Source: Ancylomarina sp. 16SWW S1-10-2
GTDB lineage: Bacteria > Bacteroidota > Bacteroidia > Bacteroidales > Marinifilaceae
Reading direction: 5' to 3'
Length of the DNA stretch: 64,000 nucleotides
Assembly (NCBI RefSeq): GCF_009669305.1
Contig: NZ_SADB01000005.1
Coordinates: 62,001-126,000, forward strand
The notes beneath the pieces are model-generated. The model did not search any database. It had not been told where the DNA came from and was given only the letters and a program-made list of their open reading frames with translations. Of the stretch, positions 34,041 through 42,403 are shown piece after piece (within the stretch, counting starts at the first letter, position 1; each line of letters starts with the position of its first letter). A program made the translations under genes and the position numbers.

Positions 34041-35357
34041 ATGGCAATTTCAGTTACTTTCATATTACGTGATCCTCAAAATGGAATAAGTCCCTCCAAG
34101 CAAAAAGAGACACTTGTCTATATGCATGCAAGGTTCGGTTATTATGAGGCCACCTCAGCAGGTAAAAAGTATGCACGTCTCATATTTTCGACTGAAGAGA
34201 AAGTAAAACCTCATTGTTGGAACCCAATTACGCACAGAGCCAAAGGTAAAAGTGCTTTTGATTTCGAAAACTTCAATATCAATCTAGAGAATCTAGAGCA
34301 AACAGTTAGAATACTCTATCGTAAGATGAGAATGGAACATGAACTAATTACTCCAAGGAGCTTAAAAAAGAGGCTTACAATGGAGCTATCAGAGGATGAT
34401 CCTAATATTGATTATTCGAAAGATCTCAATAACTATATCCAAAAATTTATTGATGATATTGAAAATGGTATCCGATTAAATAATAAAGGAGAAAGGTACA
34501 AGCCAGGAACAACCAAAAACTACAAAGGCTTTCAAGTTCAATTCAACCTTTATCAAAAAGAGAGACAGATCAGACTTAATTTCAACAACATTGATCTTGA
34601 CTTTTATAACGACTTCATCAACTACTTTAATAAGAAAGATTATTCGATCAATACGGTCGGCAGGCATTTGAAAACAGTCAAAGCCATCATGAGAGCTTCC
34701 AGAGAAGAAGGACTACATCAAAACATAGTAATAGACGATCGAAGATTCAAAACACTTAAAACAAGGGTTCAGAACATTTATCTAACCGAAGACGAAATTA
34801 AAACTATAGCTAACCTGGATTTATCACAAGACAAAGAACTCGATGAAACACGTGATGTCTTTCTAATAGGATATTATACAGCTCAACGCTTCTCTGACTA
34901 TTCTCAAATTAGAAAGGAAAATATCCATCAACTTGATAATGGAAAAAAAACCATCGTTCTGACTCAAATCAAAACTGGTACACGTGTTGTCATTCCAATT
35001 AAACCCGATTTAATGACAATACTGAAGAAGTACAACTACAAGCTACCTAAAATTTATGAATCAAAGTTTAATGATAGAATTAAGAAGGTTGTAGAGAAAG
35101 CAGAGATCAATGAGATCATTCAAATTGAAGGAATCAAAGGAGGTCTCAAGGTAAAGACTAATAAACCCAAATATAAATTCGTCTCTTCCCATACGGCTCG
35201 TAGGTCAGCAATCTCCCAGCTAGTTTTATTAAAAGTTGACATCGTAGAAATAATGGCTATCTCAGGACATAAATCCCCCACCGAATTGATGAATTATGTT
35301 AAATTAGAAAGTGAACTTACAGCTGGAAATCTAACCAATAATCCTTTCTTTCAATAA
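34041..35357 (+). CDS. Tyrosine site-specific recombinase (integrase)
   Basis: 438 residues, cytoplasmic. The N-terminal arm-binding and SAM-like core-binding regions occupy about residues 1-240 (PGTTKNYKGFQVQFNLYQK; INTVGRHLKTVKAIMR). The catalytic domain follows. The first Arg is in YYTAQRFSDYSQI, the Lys lies in TQIKTGTRVVIPI, the HxxR box is SSHTARRSAISQL, the second His is in ISGHKSPTELM, and the Tyr nucleophile is in MNYVKLESE. All catalytic residues are present. It resembles Bacteroidota integrases of the phage-integrase SAM-like group. It lies about 180 nt from the left att core and is expected to catalyse integration at tRNA-Cys. Confidence 0.94.
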   Translation: MAISVTFILRDPQNGISPSKQKETLVYMHARFGYYEATSAGKKYARLIFSTEEKVKPHCWNPITHRAKGKSAFDFENFNINLENLEQTVRILYRKMRMEHELITPRSLKKRLTMELSEDDPNIDYSKDLNNYIQKFIDDIENGIRLNNKGERYKPGTTKNYKGFQVQFNLYQKERQIRLNFNNIDLDFYNDFINYFNKKDYSINTVGRHLKTVKAIMRASREEGLHQNIVIDDRRFKTLKTRVQNIYLTEDEIKTIANLDLSQDKELDETRDVFLIGYYTAQRFSDYSQIRKENIHQLDNGKKTIVLTQIKTGTRVVIPIKPDLMTILKKYNYKLPKIYESKFNDRIKKVVEKAEINEIIQIEGIKGGLKVKTNKPKYKFVSSHTARRSAISQLVLLKVDIVEIMAISGHKSPTELMNYVKLESELTAGNLTNNPFFQ

Positions 35358-35381
35358 ATAAACCCTACACTATATCTCCCA

Positions 35382-36341
35382 ATGACAAATAAAAAACTAC
35401 CCTCTCAAAACCATGAAAACAAAGCAACAAAAGCTATTGAATCACTAAAAGAGACTCTCTCAACAATAAGTGAAGATGATAGTAAGATGAATAATGTTAA
35501 AAAGCTTAGCCACACCCTTAAAGCTCTCAAACTGAAAGGTAAAGCAACCGACACAAAACCTAAAACTTTTCAGGAAATTCTTGATCTAGTTCCCAAACAA
35601 TCACTAACGCAAAAACAGATATCACACAGCATACAAAATGCACTTGTAATTGTTGGTAAAAATAGCCAACCCAAGACAACGCTCAAAATGCTAGAAAGCA
35701 TCAAGCTATCATTTACTAGTATGATAGATAAATGGGTAAATGAATGCAAGCCAATATTCTATTCATATGAAATAGGATATCATTACAAAGATGGCAGCCC
35801 AGCACCATTACCATCCAATGAGATTAACATCAACAACTCTTTGCTCAAAGACTACACAGCATTAGATTTATTGTATAAGGAGATCGAAAATGAAATCTCT
35901 AAAACAAAAAGAACAGTTCAGATATTATACCCTAAGAAGGGTATCTCAAACCAACCTCTTGAAAAAACCACTAAAGAAAAAACCCTGTGGGAACTAACAA
36001 GTGATAGAAAAACTAAAATCATCCTTTCCTGTGCATCCATTTCACAAGCTGCATTTGAAGGTAATAAAATCATCGAAGGTACACTTCCAAATCTCAAATT
36101 TAACATTCCAGAGCCAGGTAAACCTCTTATGTGCATACAGGCCTTTTTCTATAGATTATATGAACTTGAAATTCTTTCTAAATCTTCTGGTTACAGTGGA
36201 AAAGACCTAGTCTGTGTATTCCAAAATACTTTCACAGAACCAATCATAAACCCCGACTCACTAAGACCATTGCTAACAGGAGTATATTTAAAGTCTATAG
36301 ATCCTAATTTTCTTAAATACTACGAAGTAATCAAGCTATAA
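35382..36341 (+). CDS. Unknown island protein next to the integrase
   Basis: 319 residues; not recognised. The N-terminal 70 residues are Lys/Ser-rich and probably flexible. The rest is mixed helix and strand, without signal peptide or membrane segment. Features include SLTQKQISHSIQNALVIVG, MIDKWVNECKPIFYSYEIGYHYKDG and ILSCASISQAAFEGNKIIEG. It begins 24 nt after the integrase stop, so it may be co-transcribed and could belong to the mobility or replication functions of the element (inference). The HTH gene follows after about 125 nt. Confidence 0.6.
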   Translation: MTNKKLPSQNHENKATKAIESLKETLSTISEDDSKMNNVKKLSHTLKALKLKGKATDTKPKTFQEILDLVPKQSLTQKQISHSIQNALVIVGKNSQPKTTLKMLESIKLSFTSMIDKWVNECKPIFYSYEIGYHYKDGSPAPLPSNEININNSLLKDYTALDLLYKEIENEISKTKRTVQILYPKKGISNQPLEKTTKEKTLWELTSDRKTKIILSCASISQAAFEGNKIIEGTLPNLKFNIPEPGKPLMCIQAFFYRLYELEILSKSSGYSGKDLVCVFQNTFTEPIINPDSLRPLLTGVYLKSIDPNFLKYYEVIKL

Positions 36342-36467
36342 AAACATCTACCATTAACTATTAATAATCTTTCAAAAGTTTCAAATATCACTAAGTTGAA
36401 ACTTCTGAAAGCTTCGTCTGTACATCTTTTCTGAAATTTGGTTATTGAAAACTAAATAAAACCAATC

Positions 36468-36761
36468 ATGAAAAAGATTTATCTAGAATCAGTTTCTGTT
36501 AGCGAACTAATAGAAACCATCAGGAACCTCATCAAAGAGAATATTCCTGCCCCAATCCCTAATTTCCCTAAAAGGTACATCTCAAGAACTCAAGCTGCTG
36601 AGATACTCGGTGTGAGTCTCCCAACTTTGGACAAGCACTCTAGGTCAGGCTTATTAAAGTCTTATCGTATAGGTCGAAGAAAAATGTTTCGATTAGACCA
36701 AGTAGAGAGCTGTCTTGAGGAGGTAGCTTCATTAAGAAGTGGAAGGAGGGATTATGTGTAA
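36468..36761 (+). CDS. Helix-turn-helix (excisionase-like) protein
   Basis: 97 residues. The C-terminal half is a MerR/excisionase-type winged HTH: RYISRTQAAEILGVSLPTLDKHSRSGLLKSYRIGRRKMFRLDQV. It is followed by a charged tail. The N-terminal 40 residues form a short helix. Such proteins in integrative elements direct excision or control early genes. It overlaps the next gene by 8 nt, and a strong Shine-Dalgarno sequence for that gene lies within its last codons. Confidence 0.8.
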   Translation: MKKIYLESVSVSELIETIRNLIKENIPAPIPNFPKRYISRTQAAEILGVSLPTLDKHSRSGLLKSYRIGRRKMFRLDQVESCLEEVASLRSGRRDYV

Positions 36762-37503
36762 AGGTTGGATTAAGCTACATCGATCCTTCTATGAGCACGA
36801 AATCTTCATCAAAGCTCCTCATTACAGGGAGATCTTCATCTATCTCATAGTTAATGCTAATCACAAAGATAATATATGCTCAGGGACTCTTATTCGAAGA
36901 GGACAATTGCATACTTCATATAAAAATATTCGTGATGCTTTACAATGGTTCGTTGGAAATGAAGAGATGAAATATACCAAAAGGTGTGTGGCATCTGTAA
37001 TGAAGTATCTACGCCTTAGAGGAATGGTTGAAACATTCAAAACAACACGTGGAATCATTGTAACTATCTGTAATTATGACAGATACCAAAAGGAGGGTTC
37101 CAGCACGGTTCCAGCTGAGTTCCAAGCAGGTTCCAGCACGGTTCCAGCTGAGTTCCAAGCAGGTTCCACTATAAACAAGAATGAGAAGAATGAAAAGAAT
37201 GAAAACAATGGTAAGAATAATATAGCTCCTCAAGAGGGAGATATAGTTAAAGATAAAAGTCATGTATCCTTTAAACCGCCTTCACTAGCAGATACACAAA
37301 GCTTCTTTACTACAAATGGAAGCTCAATAGAAGCTGCTGAGGACTTTATCAACTTCTACGAATCGAAAGGCTGGTTAGTAGGTAAAACAAAGATGAAAAA
37401 GTGGGAAGCTGCCGCTAGAGGCTGGATAAAAAGAAGCAGTCAGGCTGAGCAATCCAACATTTCTAAATCAAACTATTTAAAACACGATCATGATGAATTT
37501 TAA
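36754..37503 (+). CDS. Phage replisome-organiser-like replication protein
   Basis: 249 residues from the ATG at 36754, preceded by GGAAGGAGGG. The start at an upstream GTG (36739) is less likely. Residues 1-110 form a winged-helix domain like phage replisome organisers and DnaD N-terminal domains (GWIKLHRSFYEHEIFI, LIRRGQLHTSYKNI). A linker contains an 11-residue repeat SSTVPAEFQAG twice. The C-terminal part (SLADTQSFFTTNGSSIEAAEDFINFYESKGW..., WEAAARGWIKR) has the DnaT/DnaD-like form. It probably recruits the following helicase-loader-like ATPase to an origin. The stop overlaps the next gene by 14 nt. Confidence 0.7.
   Translation: MCKGWIKLHRSFYEHEIFIKAPHYREIFIYLIVNANHKDNICSGTLIRRGQLHTSYKNIRDALQWFVGNEEMKYTKRCVASVMKYLRLRGMVETFKTTRGIIVTICNYDRYQKEGSSTVPAEFQAGSSTVPAEFQAGSTINKNEKNEKNENNGKNNIAPQEGDIVKDKSHVSFKPPSLADTQSFFTTNGSSIEAAEDFINFYESKGWLVGKTKMKKWEAAARGWIKRSSQAEQSNISKSNYLKHDHDEF
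37096..37161 (+). repeat. 33-bp tandem duplication in the replication protein linker
   Basis: Bases 37096-37128 and 37129-37161 are identical and encode SSTVPAEFQAG twice. A partial third copy (GGTTCCA) follows. Confidence 0.85.
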
Positions 37504-38155
37504 AGAAATATTGTCGAATAGTCAAGAAGAGCTTATTGCTCTAGAAAACATAGCTAAGCAGAAAAGACCATACTTTAGTGAATTAACTGAAGATGAATAC
37601 TTAAAATTATTTAAGGTTGAAGTGCAAGCAGCTTTATTACGGCGTAATAAAAGATGTGAGTTTATATTTGATGAAAGTAACAAAAATGCAATACAGCAAT
37701 TATACTACTATCTTGTAGGTTCAAGCCACTTTAATGGAGATCTTCAAAAGGGGGTACTGTTATTAGGTTCGGTTGGATCAGGTAAAACCATAATTATGGA
37801 GACCTTTTGTGGCTTATTCAATGCTATAAGCTTTCAAAAGAAAATAAAATCTATTAAAGCTAGAGAACTATGGCAAACTGTAAAAGGGCTTCCAGAACAA
37901 TTTAAATACTTTGAAAAAAGACCTCTCTACATTGATGATATTGGCAAAGAACCCAAAATGGTTAAGAACTTTGGTAATGAAATAAACCCAATGGCAGAAC
38001 TTACGAGTCTAAGATATGATCAAGGCGCATTTACATTCGCCACAGGAAATTATAGCTTAGAAACTCTTAAAAAGTTCTATGGTGAAACAATTACTGATAG
38101 AATGAAAGAGATGTTCAATATAATGATTCTTCCTGGAGGAAGTCGTCGAAAATAA
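37490..38155 (+). CDS. DnaC-like AAA+ ATPase (helicase loader)
   Basis: 221 residues. The Walker A motif is GVLLLGSVGSGKTII. The Walker B motif is RPLYIDDIGKEP. A sensor-type segment FTFATGNYSLETLKKFYG, then ITDRMKEMFNIMILPG with an Arg finger candidate, follows the DnaC/IstB pattern. The first 80 residues are a helical adaptor region that could bind helicase or initiator. It starts at an ATG overlapping the preceding replication gene by 14 nt. Predicted role is loading the host replicative helicase at the element origin. Cytoplasmic. Confidence 0.8.
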   Translation: MMNFKEILSNSQEELIALENIAKQKRPYFSELTEDEYLKLFKVEVQAALLRRNKRCEFIFDESNKNAIQQLYYYLVGSSHFNGDLQKGVLLLGSVGSGKTIIMETFCGLFNAISFQKKIKSIKARELWQTVKGLPEQFKYFEKRPLYIDDIGKEPKMVKNFGNEINPMAELTSLRYDQGAFTFATGNYSLETLKKFYGETITDRMKEMFNIMILPGGSRRK

Positions 38156-38863
38156 AGCCAAGTTATGAAGTTTAACCTATAAGTATAGGTTAGCAAAATA
38201 CAGTAAAATTCATCCAAGTGTACAAAGCTCGTACACAGTTTAATAAAACACTAAATACCAATACACTTAGCTGGCCAGCTAATATTTTAACGATACTTAT
38301 TAACTAAAGCAGAACATTAACTTTAATCAATATCTTATGTTTTCCCAAACGTGGAAATATGCCTAATATGTACAAATTTAACTCATAAAAGTCAGTCTCT
38401 TTCACCTCAACAATGGACAATTATTTAGCTCAATCGTTGATTGTTAAATATTTAAACATGTACAAACCTGAATATATACTGACTTTTTAGGGTACACAGC
38501 ACAGAGTAACACAGAAAAAGCTCATTCTAGCTTGATTTTAATCCAATTTTCAGTGCTTTTATCAGGTATTTGATATCAAGTTTACTCAGTTGTGTACATC
38601 CAATGTACAGTATACTTGTCATGTCTAATAAGCTTATAATACAGTAGATAGGTGAGGTGGTTGTTTTGATGAGAGACATGACCTTACTCTCTAATGCTTC
38701 CTTAACGTACAATTTGAGCACTTAGGACTAAAACATGTGAAATTGATGCACGATCGATTAAACCTTGGAGATAGAGCGGCAGACCTGATTTCAAATAATT
38801 GGTTATTAGAAATAGATTTAAAACTAAAAAACATAATTTAGAAGAATCTTAGGCGTAAAGGAA
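38156..38863. other. Island gap with repeated TGTACA motifs
   Basis: 708 nt without a convincing gene. TGTACA occurs at 38219, 38369, 38459, 38593 and 38604. The first three share TGTACAAA, and GTACACAG also occurs at 38231 and 38492. An inverted repeat AACCTATA / TATAGGTT lies at 38174-38191. The arrangement follows the replication genes and could be an origin or operator region, but no function is proven. Confidence 0.4.
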
Positions 38864-39511
38864 ATGAAAACCCAAATAAATTATAAAATGAAACGTATTA
38901 ATATTTTGTTTTTTTTCATAATGATTACAATCAGTGCATTTAGTCAGACAAAATTAGATTCTATAAAACGATGTGCAGAACAAGGGAGCTCAAGGGCTCA
39001 ATGCAATCTTGCTATTACGTATAATAACAGTGCTATTGATAATAATAATAGTCAAAATAAAGCTTTCTGTGAAAGGCAGGCTTTGTATTGGTTTAGAAAG
39101 AGTGCAGAACAAGGAAATGCAGATGCTCAATTCGGCCTTGGTCTTATATATCTTCAAGGTAGGGGAGTTCTATTGGACAAAAAAGAAGCTGTATGTTGGT
39201 TTAAAAAGAGCGCAGAACGAGAAGACCTAAGTGCTCAATATCGCCTTGGTCTTATGTATTCTAATGGTGATGGAATTTTAACAAATAAGAAGAAGGCTGC
39301 ATATTGGTATAAAAAGAGTGCAGAACAAGGATGTATAGCTGCTCAATTCGACCTTGCTATTATGTATTTAAATGGTGACGGAATTTTAACGAATAAAAAA
39401 AGGGCTGCATATTGGATAAAAAAAATCTATGAAGAAACGGTCGACATAAAATGGAAGAGAATAAGAGCCAAAAAACTATGGGAAAAATATGAATTGTGGA
39501 AATACGAATAA
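38864..39511 (+). CDS. Secreted Sel1-like repeat protein
   Basis: 215 residues. An in-frame ATG at 38888 (MKRINILFFFIMITISAFSQ) begins a typical signal peptide and may be the true start. The ATG at 38864 has a Shine-Dalgarno-like AAAGGA only 2 nt away. The mature part has about four 36-residue Sel1-like (TPR-related) repeats, for example NADAQFGLGLIYLQGRG and LSAQYRLGLMYSNGDG. Such proteins are protein-interaction scaffolds in the periplasm or outer surface. It stands between the replication genes and hsdM. Its role on the island is unknown. Confidence 0.8.
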   Translation: MKTQINYKMKRINILFFFIMITISAFSQTKLDSIKRCAEQGSSRAQCNLAITYNNSAIDNNNSQNKAFCERQALYWFRKSAEQGNADAQFGLGLIYLQGRGVLLDKKEAVCWFKKSAEREDLSAQYRLGLMYSNGDGILTNKKKAAYWYKKSAEQGCIAAQFDLAIMYLNGDGILTNKKRAAYWIKKIYEETVDIKWKRIRAKKLWEKYELWKYE

Positions 39512-39586
39512 CATTTTATTAATTCAGATGAATACACGTTGGATCTGAAGGTCAAAAATTGATCTGAATATCACCCCTCATTTAGA

Positions 39587-39616
39587 TTGCTTCTTCCTCT
39601 CAAAAGATTACTTTTG
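39587..39616 (+). promoter_or_regulatory. Promoter of the hsdM operon
   Basis: TTG at 39587-39589, 19 nt, then TACTTTTG at 39609-39616 (TAnnTTTG). It lies about 35 nt before the hsdM ATG. Confidence 0.65.
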
Positions 39617-39650
39617 TTTCTCACATTAAGAATAACAACACACAAAATAT

Positions 39651-41159
39651 ATGCTTACAGGCCCAATTAAAAATGAAGTTGACAAGCTTTGGGAAGCCTT
39701 TTGGACAGGTGGAATTGCCAACCCATTAACAGTAATAGAACAGATTACATACCTTTTGTTTGTACGTCACTTAGATGAAATTCAGATAGGACAAGATAAC
39801 AGAAAGAACCTTTTAGGTATCGAAGATAATAGTCCTGTTTTTGATGCATCACAGCAAGATTTACGTTGGGGGAACTTTAGCAATAGAGAGCCTGAAACCA
39901 TGTTTAACCTATTTACTAAAGTAGGTGGTGTTTTCGATCACATGAAAGAGATTGGTAATAAAGATGGTGTGTTTGCTCAGTTTATGAAGGGTGCAACCTT
40001 TATGATTCCAACTCCTAAACTATTGGATCAGGTGGTGCAGATGGTTGGAAAGATTAAGATGGACGATCGTGATACAAAGGGTGATTTGTACGAATACCTT
40101 TTGGGTAAGATTGCTACAGCTGGTCGTAATGGACAGTTTAGAACACCTCGTCACATTATTAAAATGATGGTGGAGTTAATGGAGCCTGGTAAGGAAGAAA
40201 TTATTTGTGACCCAAGTGCAGGAACAGCTGGCTTTTTAGTTGCAGCAGGTGAATATATGCACGAACATCATACTGATTGGTTTATGGATCAACCCTTCCT
40301 AAAGCACTTTAACGAAGGTATGTTTAATGGGACTGAGTTCGATGCGACTATGATTCGTATTGCAGCCATGAACCTACAGTTGCATGGTATTGAAAAACCT
40401 GACCTAAACTTTAAGGATTCTTTGAGTGAGGCTAATGCTGACCAAAAAGAAAAGTACACCATGATATTGGCTAACCCTCCTTTTAAGGGTAGTTTAGATT
40501 ACGATGGTGTAGAAGCTTCCTTACTGAAAACGGTGAAGACTAAGAAGACTGAACTGCTCTTTTTGGCTTTGATGTTACGTATGATGAAGACAGGTGGACG
40601 TTGTGCTGTGATTATTCCTGATGGTGTTTTATTTGGAGCATCTAAGGCTCACAAGCAGATTCGTTCTGAGATAATTGAGAACCATAAGTTAGAAGCTGTT
40701 ATTTCTATGCCTAGTGGTGTATTTAAACCCTATGCAGGGGTAAGTACGGCTATCATGATATTTACTAAAACGAACTCAGGAGGAACGGATAAGGTTTGGT
40801 TTTACGATATGAAAGCTGATGGTTTCAGTTTAGATGATAAACGTAACCCATTGGTTGAAGAGCTATTCTCTACTGAGAAGCAAGATGATGAGTTTCATGC
40901 CAAATGTAACATGCCTGATATCATTTCACGATATAAGAATCTTGATGCTGAGGGCGGACGTAAACGGACAGAACAATCCTTTTTTGTACCATTTGATGAG
41001 ATAAAAGCTAACGATTGGGACTTGTCTATTAATAAATACAAAGAGATTGTTTACGAAGAGGTAAAATACGATGCTCCTTTAGATATTGTTGCTGACATAC
41101 GTCAATTGGATCAGGAAAGAACTGAGGCATTGACTAAATTAGAGGAGATGCTGAAATGA
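39651..41159 (+). CDS. hsdM: Type I restriction-modification methyltransferase subunit
   Basis: 502 residues. This is an N6-adenine DNA methyltransferase. The HsdM N-terminal helical domain covers residues 1-140 (KLWEAFWTGGIANPLTVIEQITYLLF and on). SAM motif I reads DPSAGTAGFLVA near residue 186, and the catalytic motif IV is ANPPF near residue 273. GRNGQFRTPRHIIKMMVELM is a family hallmark. With HsdS it methylates the bipartite target site. The stop overlaps the hsdS start by 4 nt (ATGA). Its promoter is just upstream. Confidence 0.95.
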   Translation: MLTGPIKNEVDKLWEAFWTGGIANPLTVIEQITYLLFVRHLDEIQIGQDNRKNLLGIEDNSPVFDASQQDLRWGNFSNREPETMFNLFTKVGGVFDHMKEIGNKDGVFAQFMKGATFMIPTPKLLDQVVQMVGKIKMDDRDTKGDLYEYLLGKIATAGRNGQFRTPRHIIKMMVELMEPGKEEIICDPSAGTAGFLVAAGEYMHEHHTDWFMDQPFLKHFNEGMFNGTEFDATMIRIAAMNLQLHGIEKPDLNFKDSLSEANADQKEKYTMILANPPFKGSLDYDGVEASLLKTVKTKKTELLFLALMLRMMKTGGRCAVIIPDGVLFGASKAHKQIRSEIIENHKLEAVISMPSGVFKPYAGVSTAIMIFTKTNSGGTDKVWFYDMKADGFSLDDKRNPLVEELFSTEKQDDEFHAKCNMPDIISRYKNLDAEGGRKRTEQSFFVPFDEIKANDWDLSINKYKEIVYEEVKYDAPLDIVADIRQLDQERTEALTKLEEMLK

Positions 41160-42325
41160 GTTGGGAAAATTCAACAATTGGAGAGGTATCACAATTGGTA
41201 AAAACGGGTAAGACACCTCCATCGAAAGAAGCCAAATATTTTAAGGATGAAATTAATTGGTATAATCCAGGTGATTTTAATAATGGTAAATTACTAGCAT
41301 ATTCAAAAAGGAGAATTTCTGCTTGTGCATTAGATGATAATAAAGCAGTTGAATATCCTGAAAATTCGTTGTTAATTACCTGTATTGGTGATATCGGTAA
41401 AGTAGGTATATCAAGAGAGAAATGTTCTTCAAACCAACAGATAACAGCTATCTTACCCAAAAAGCAAATTGATGTTGATTTCTTATATTATTGGGTAGTA
41501 GCTAATAAAAGAACATTTGAAAATGTTGCTAATAGTGCAGTTGTTCCAATTTTAAATAATAAAGGCTTAAGGTGTTTAAAATTTAGTTACCCTCCACTTT
41601 CAGAACAAAAGCGCATAGCTGCCATTTTGGATGAGGCAGATCGTTTGCGCCAAAAGGACAAGCAACTCATCGAAAAATACAATGAGTTGAGCCAATCGGT
41701 GTTCTTGGAACTATTTGGGGATCCTTTTAATAATCAAAATAATTTCGAAAAAGGTACAATTAGAGATTTGGTCTCAGAAGTGAAATATGGAACGAGTTCA
41801 AAAGCAGAGGAAGATGGGGAATATCCATATTTAAGAATGAATAATATTACTTATTCAGGGCACATGGATTTTGCCAAAATGAAATATATCAATCTAACAG
41901 AAAAAGATAAGCCTAAATATTTAGTGCAAAAAGGTGATCTGCTTTTTAATAGGACAAATAGTAAAGAACTTGTAGGTAAGACTGCTGTTTACAATCTTGA
42001 CAAACCAATGGCAATTGCTGGTTATTTGATTAGAGTTCGTGCAAATGAAAAAGCAAATACAATTTACATTTCAGGATATTTAAATTCTGTACATGGCAAA
42101 ATGATTTTGAATAATATGTGTAAGAGTATTGTTGGCATGGCAAATATTAATGCTCAAGAATTACAAGACATTAAAATTCTTGTTCCTCCAATTTCACTAC
42201 AAAGCAAATTCGTTACGATCATCACTGAAATAGAGCAACAAAAAGCACAAGCCGAAAAGAGTTTAGCCAAGAGTGAGGATTTGTTTAATTCTTTACTGCA
42301 ACGAGCTTTTAAGGGGGAGTTGTAA
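41156..42325 (+). CDS. hsdS: Type I restriction-modification specificity subunit
   Basis: 389 residues. Two target-recognition domains, each followed by a conserved helical spacer, give the usual pseudo-symmetric layout. The first domain begins WENSTIGEVSQLVKTGKTPP, and the central spacer is PLSEQKRIAAILDEADRLRQ. The second domain begins ISEVKYGTSSKAEEDGEYPYLRMNNI-like sequence, and the C-terminal spacer is PPISLQSKFVTIITEIEQQK. It sets the DNA sequence recognised by the HsdM/HsdR complex. The target cannot be predicted. It is translationally coupled to hsdM and ends before a terminator at 42358-42390. Confidence 0.93.
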   Translation: MSWENSTIGEVSQLVKTGKTPPSKEAKYFKDEINWYNPGDFNNGKLLAYSKRRISACALDDNKAVEYPENSLLITCIGDIGKVGISREKCSSNQQITAILPKKQIDVDFLYYWVVANKRTFENVANSAVVPILNNKGLRCLKFSYPPLSEQKRIAAILDEADRLRQKDKQLIEKYNELSQSVFLELFGDPFNNQNNFEKGTIRDLVSEVKYGTSSKAEEDGEYPYLRMNNITYSGHMDFAKMKYINLTEKDKPKYLVQKGDLLFNRTNSKELVGKTAVYNLDKPMAIAGYLIRVRANEKANTIYISGYLNSVHGKMILNNMCKSIVGMANINAQELQDIKILVPPISLQSKFVTIITEIEQQKAQAEKSLAKSEDLFNSLLQRAFKGEL

Positions 42326-42357
42326 GGGATAAGATACTTTGTAATAGAACATACGAG

Positions 42358-42390
42358 AAGAGCCCTCACAATCAAGTGGAGGCTCTTTTT
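42358..42390. terminator. Terminator between hsdS and the antiparallel nuclease gene
   Basis: The stem AAGAGCCCTCAC / GTGGAGGCTCTT with a 6-nt loop has T residues on the right and A residues on the left. Confidence 0.8.
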
Positions 42391-42403
42391 ATACGTTGTA
42401 TAA

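Noticed and set aside
38527-38721. 64-codon minus-strand frame in the island gap
   Set aside because: Short, no recognised family or ribosome binding site, and it overlaps the TGTACA cluster. I could not show it to be a gene or a transposase remnant.
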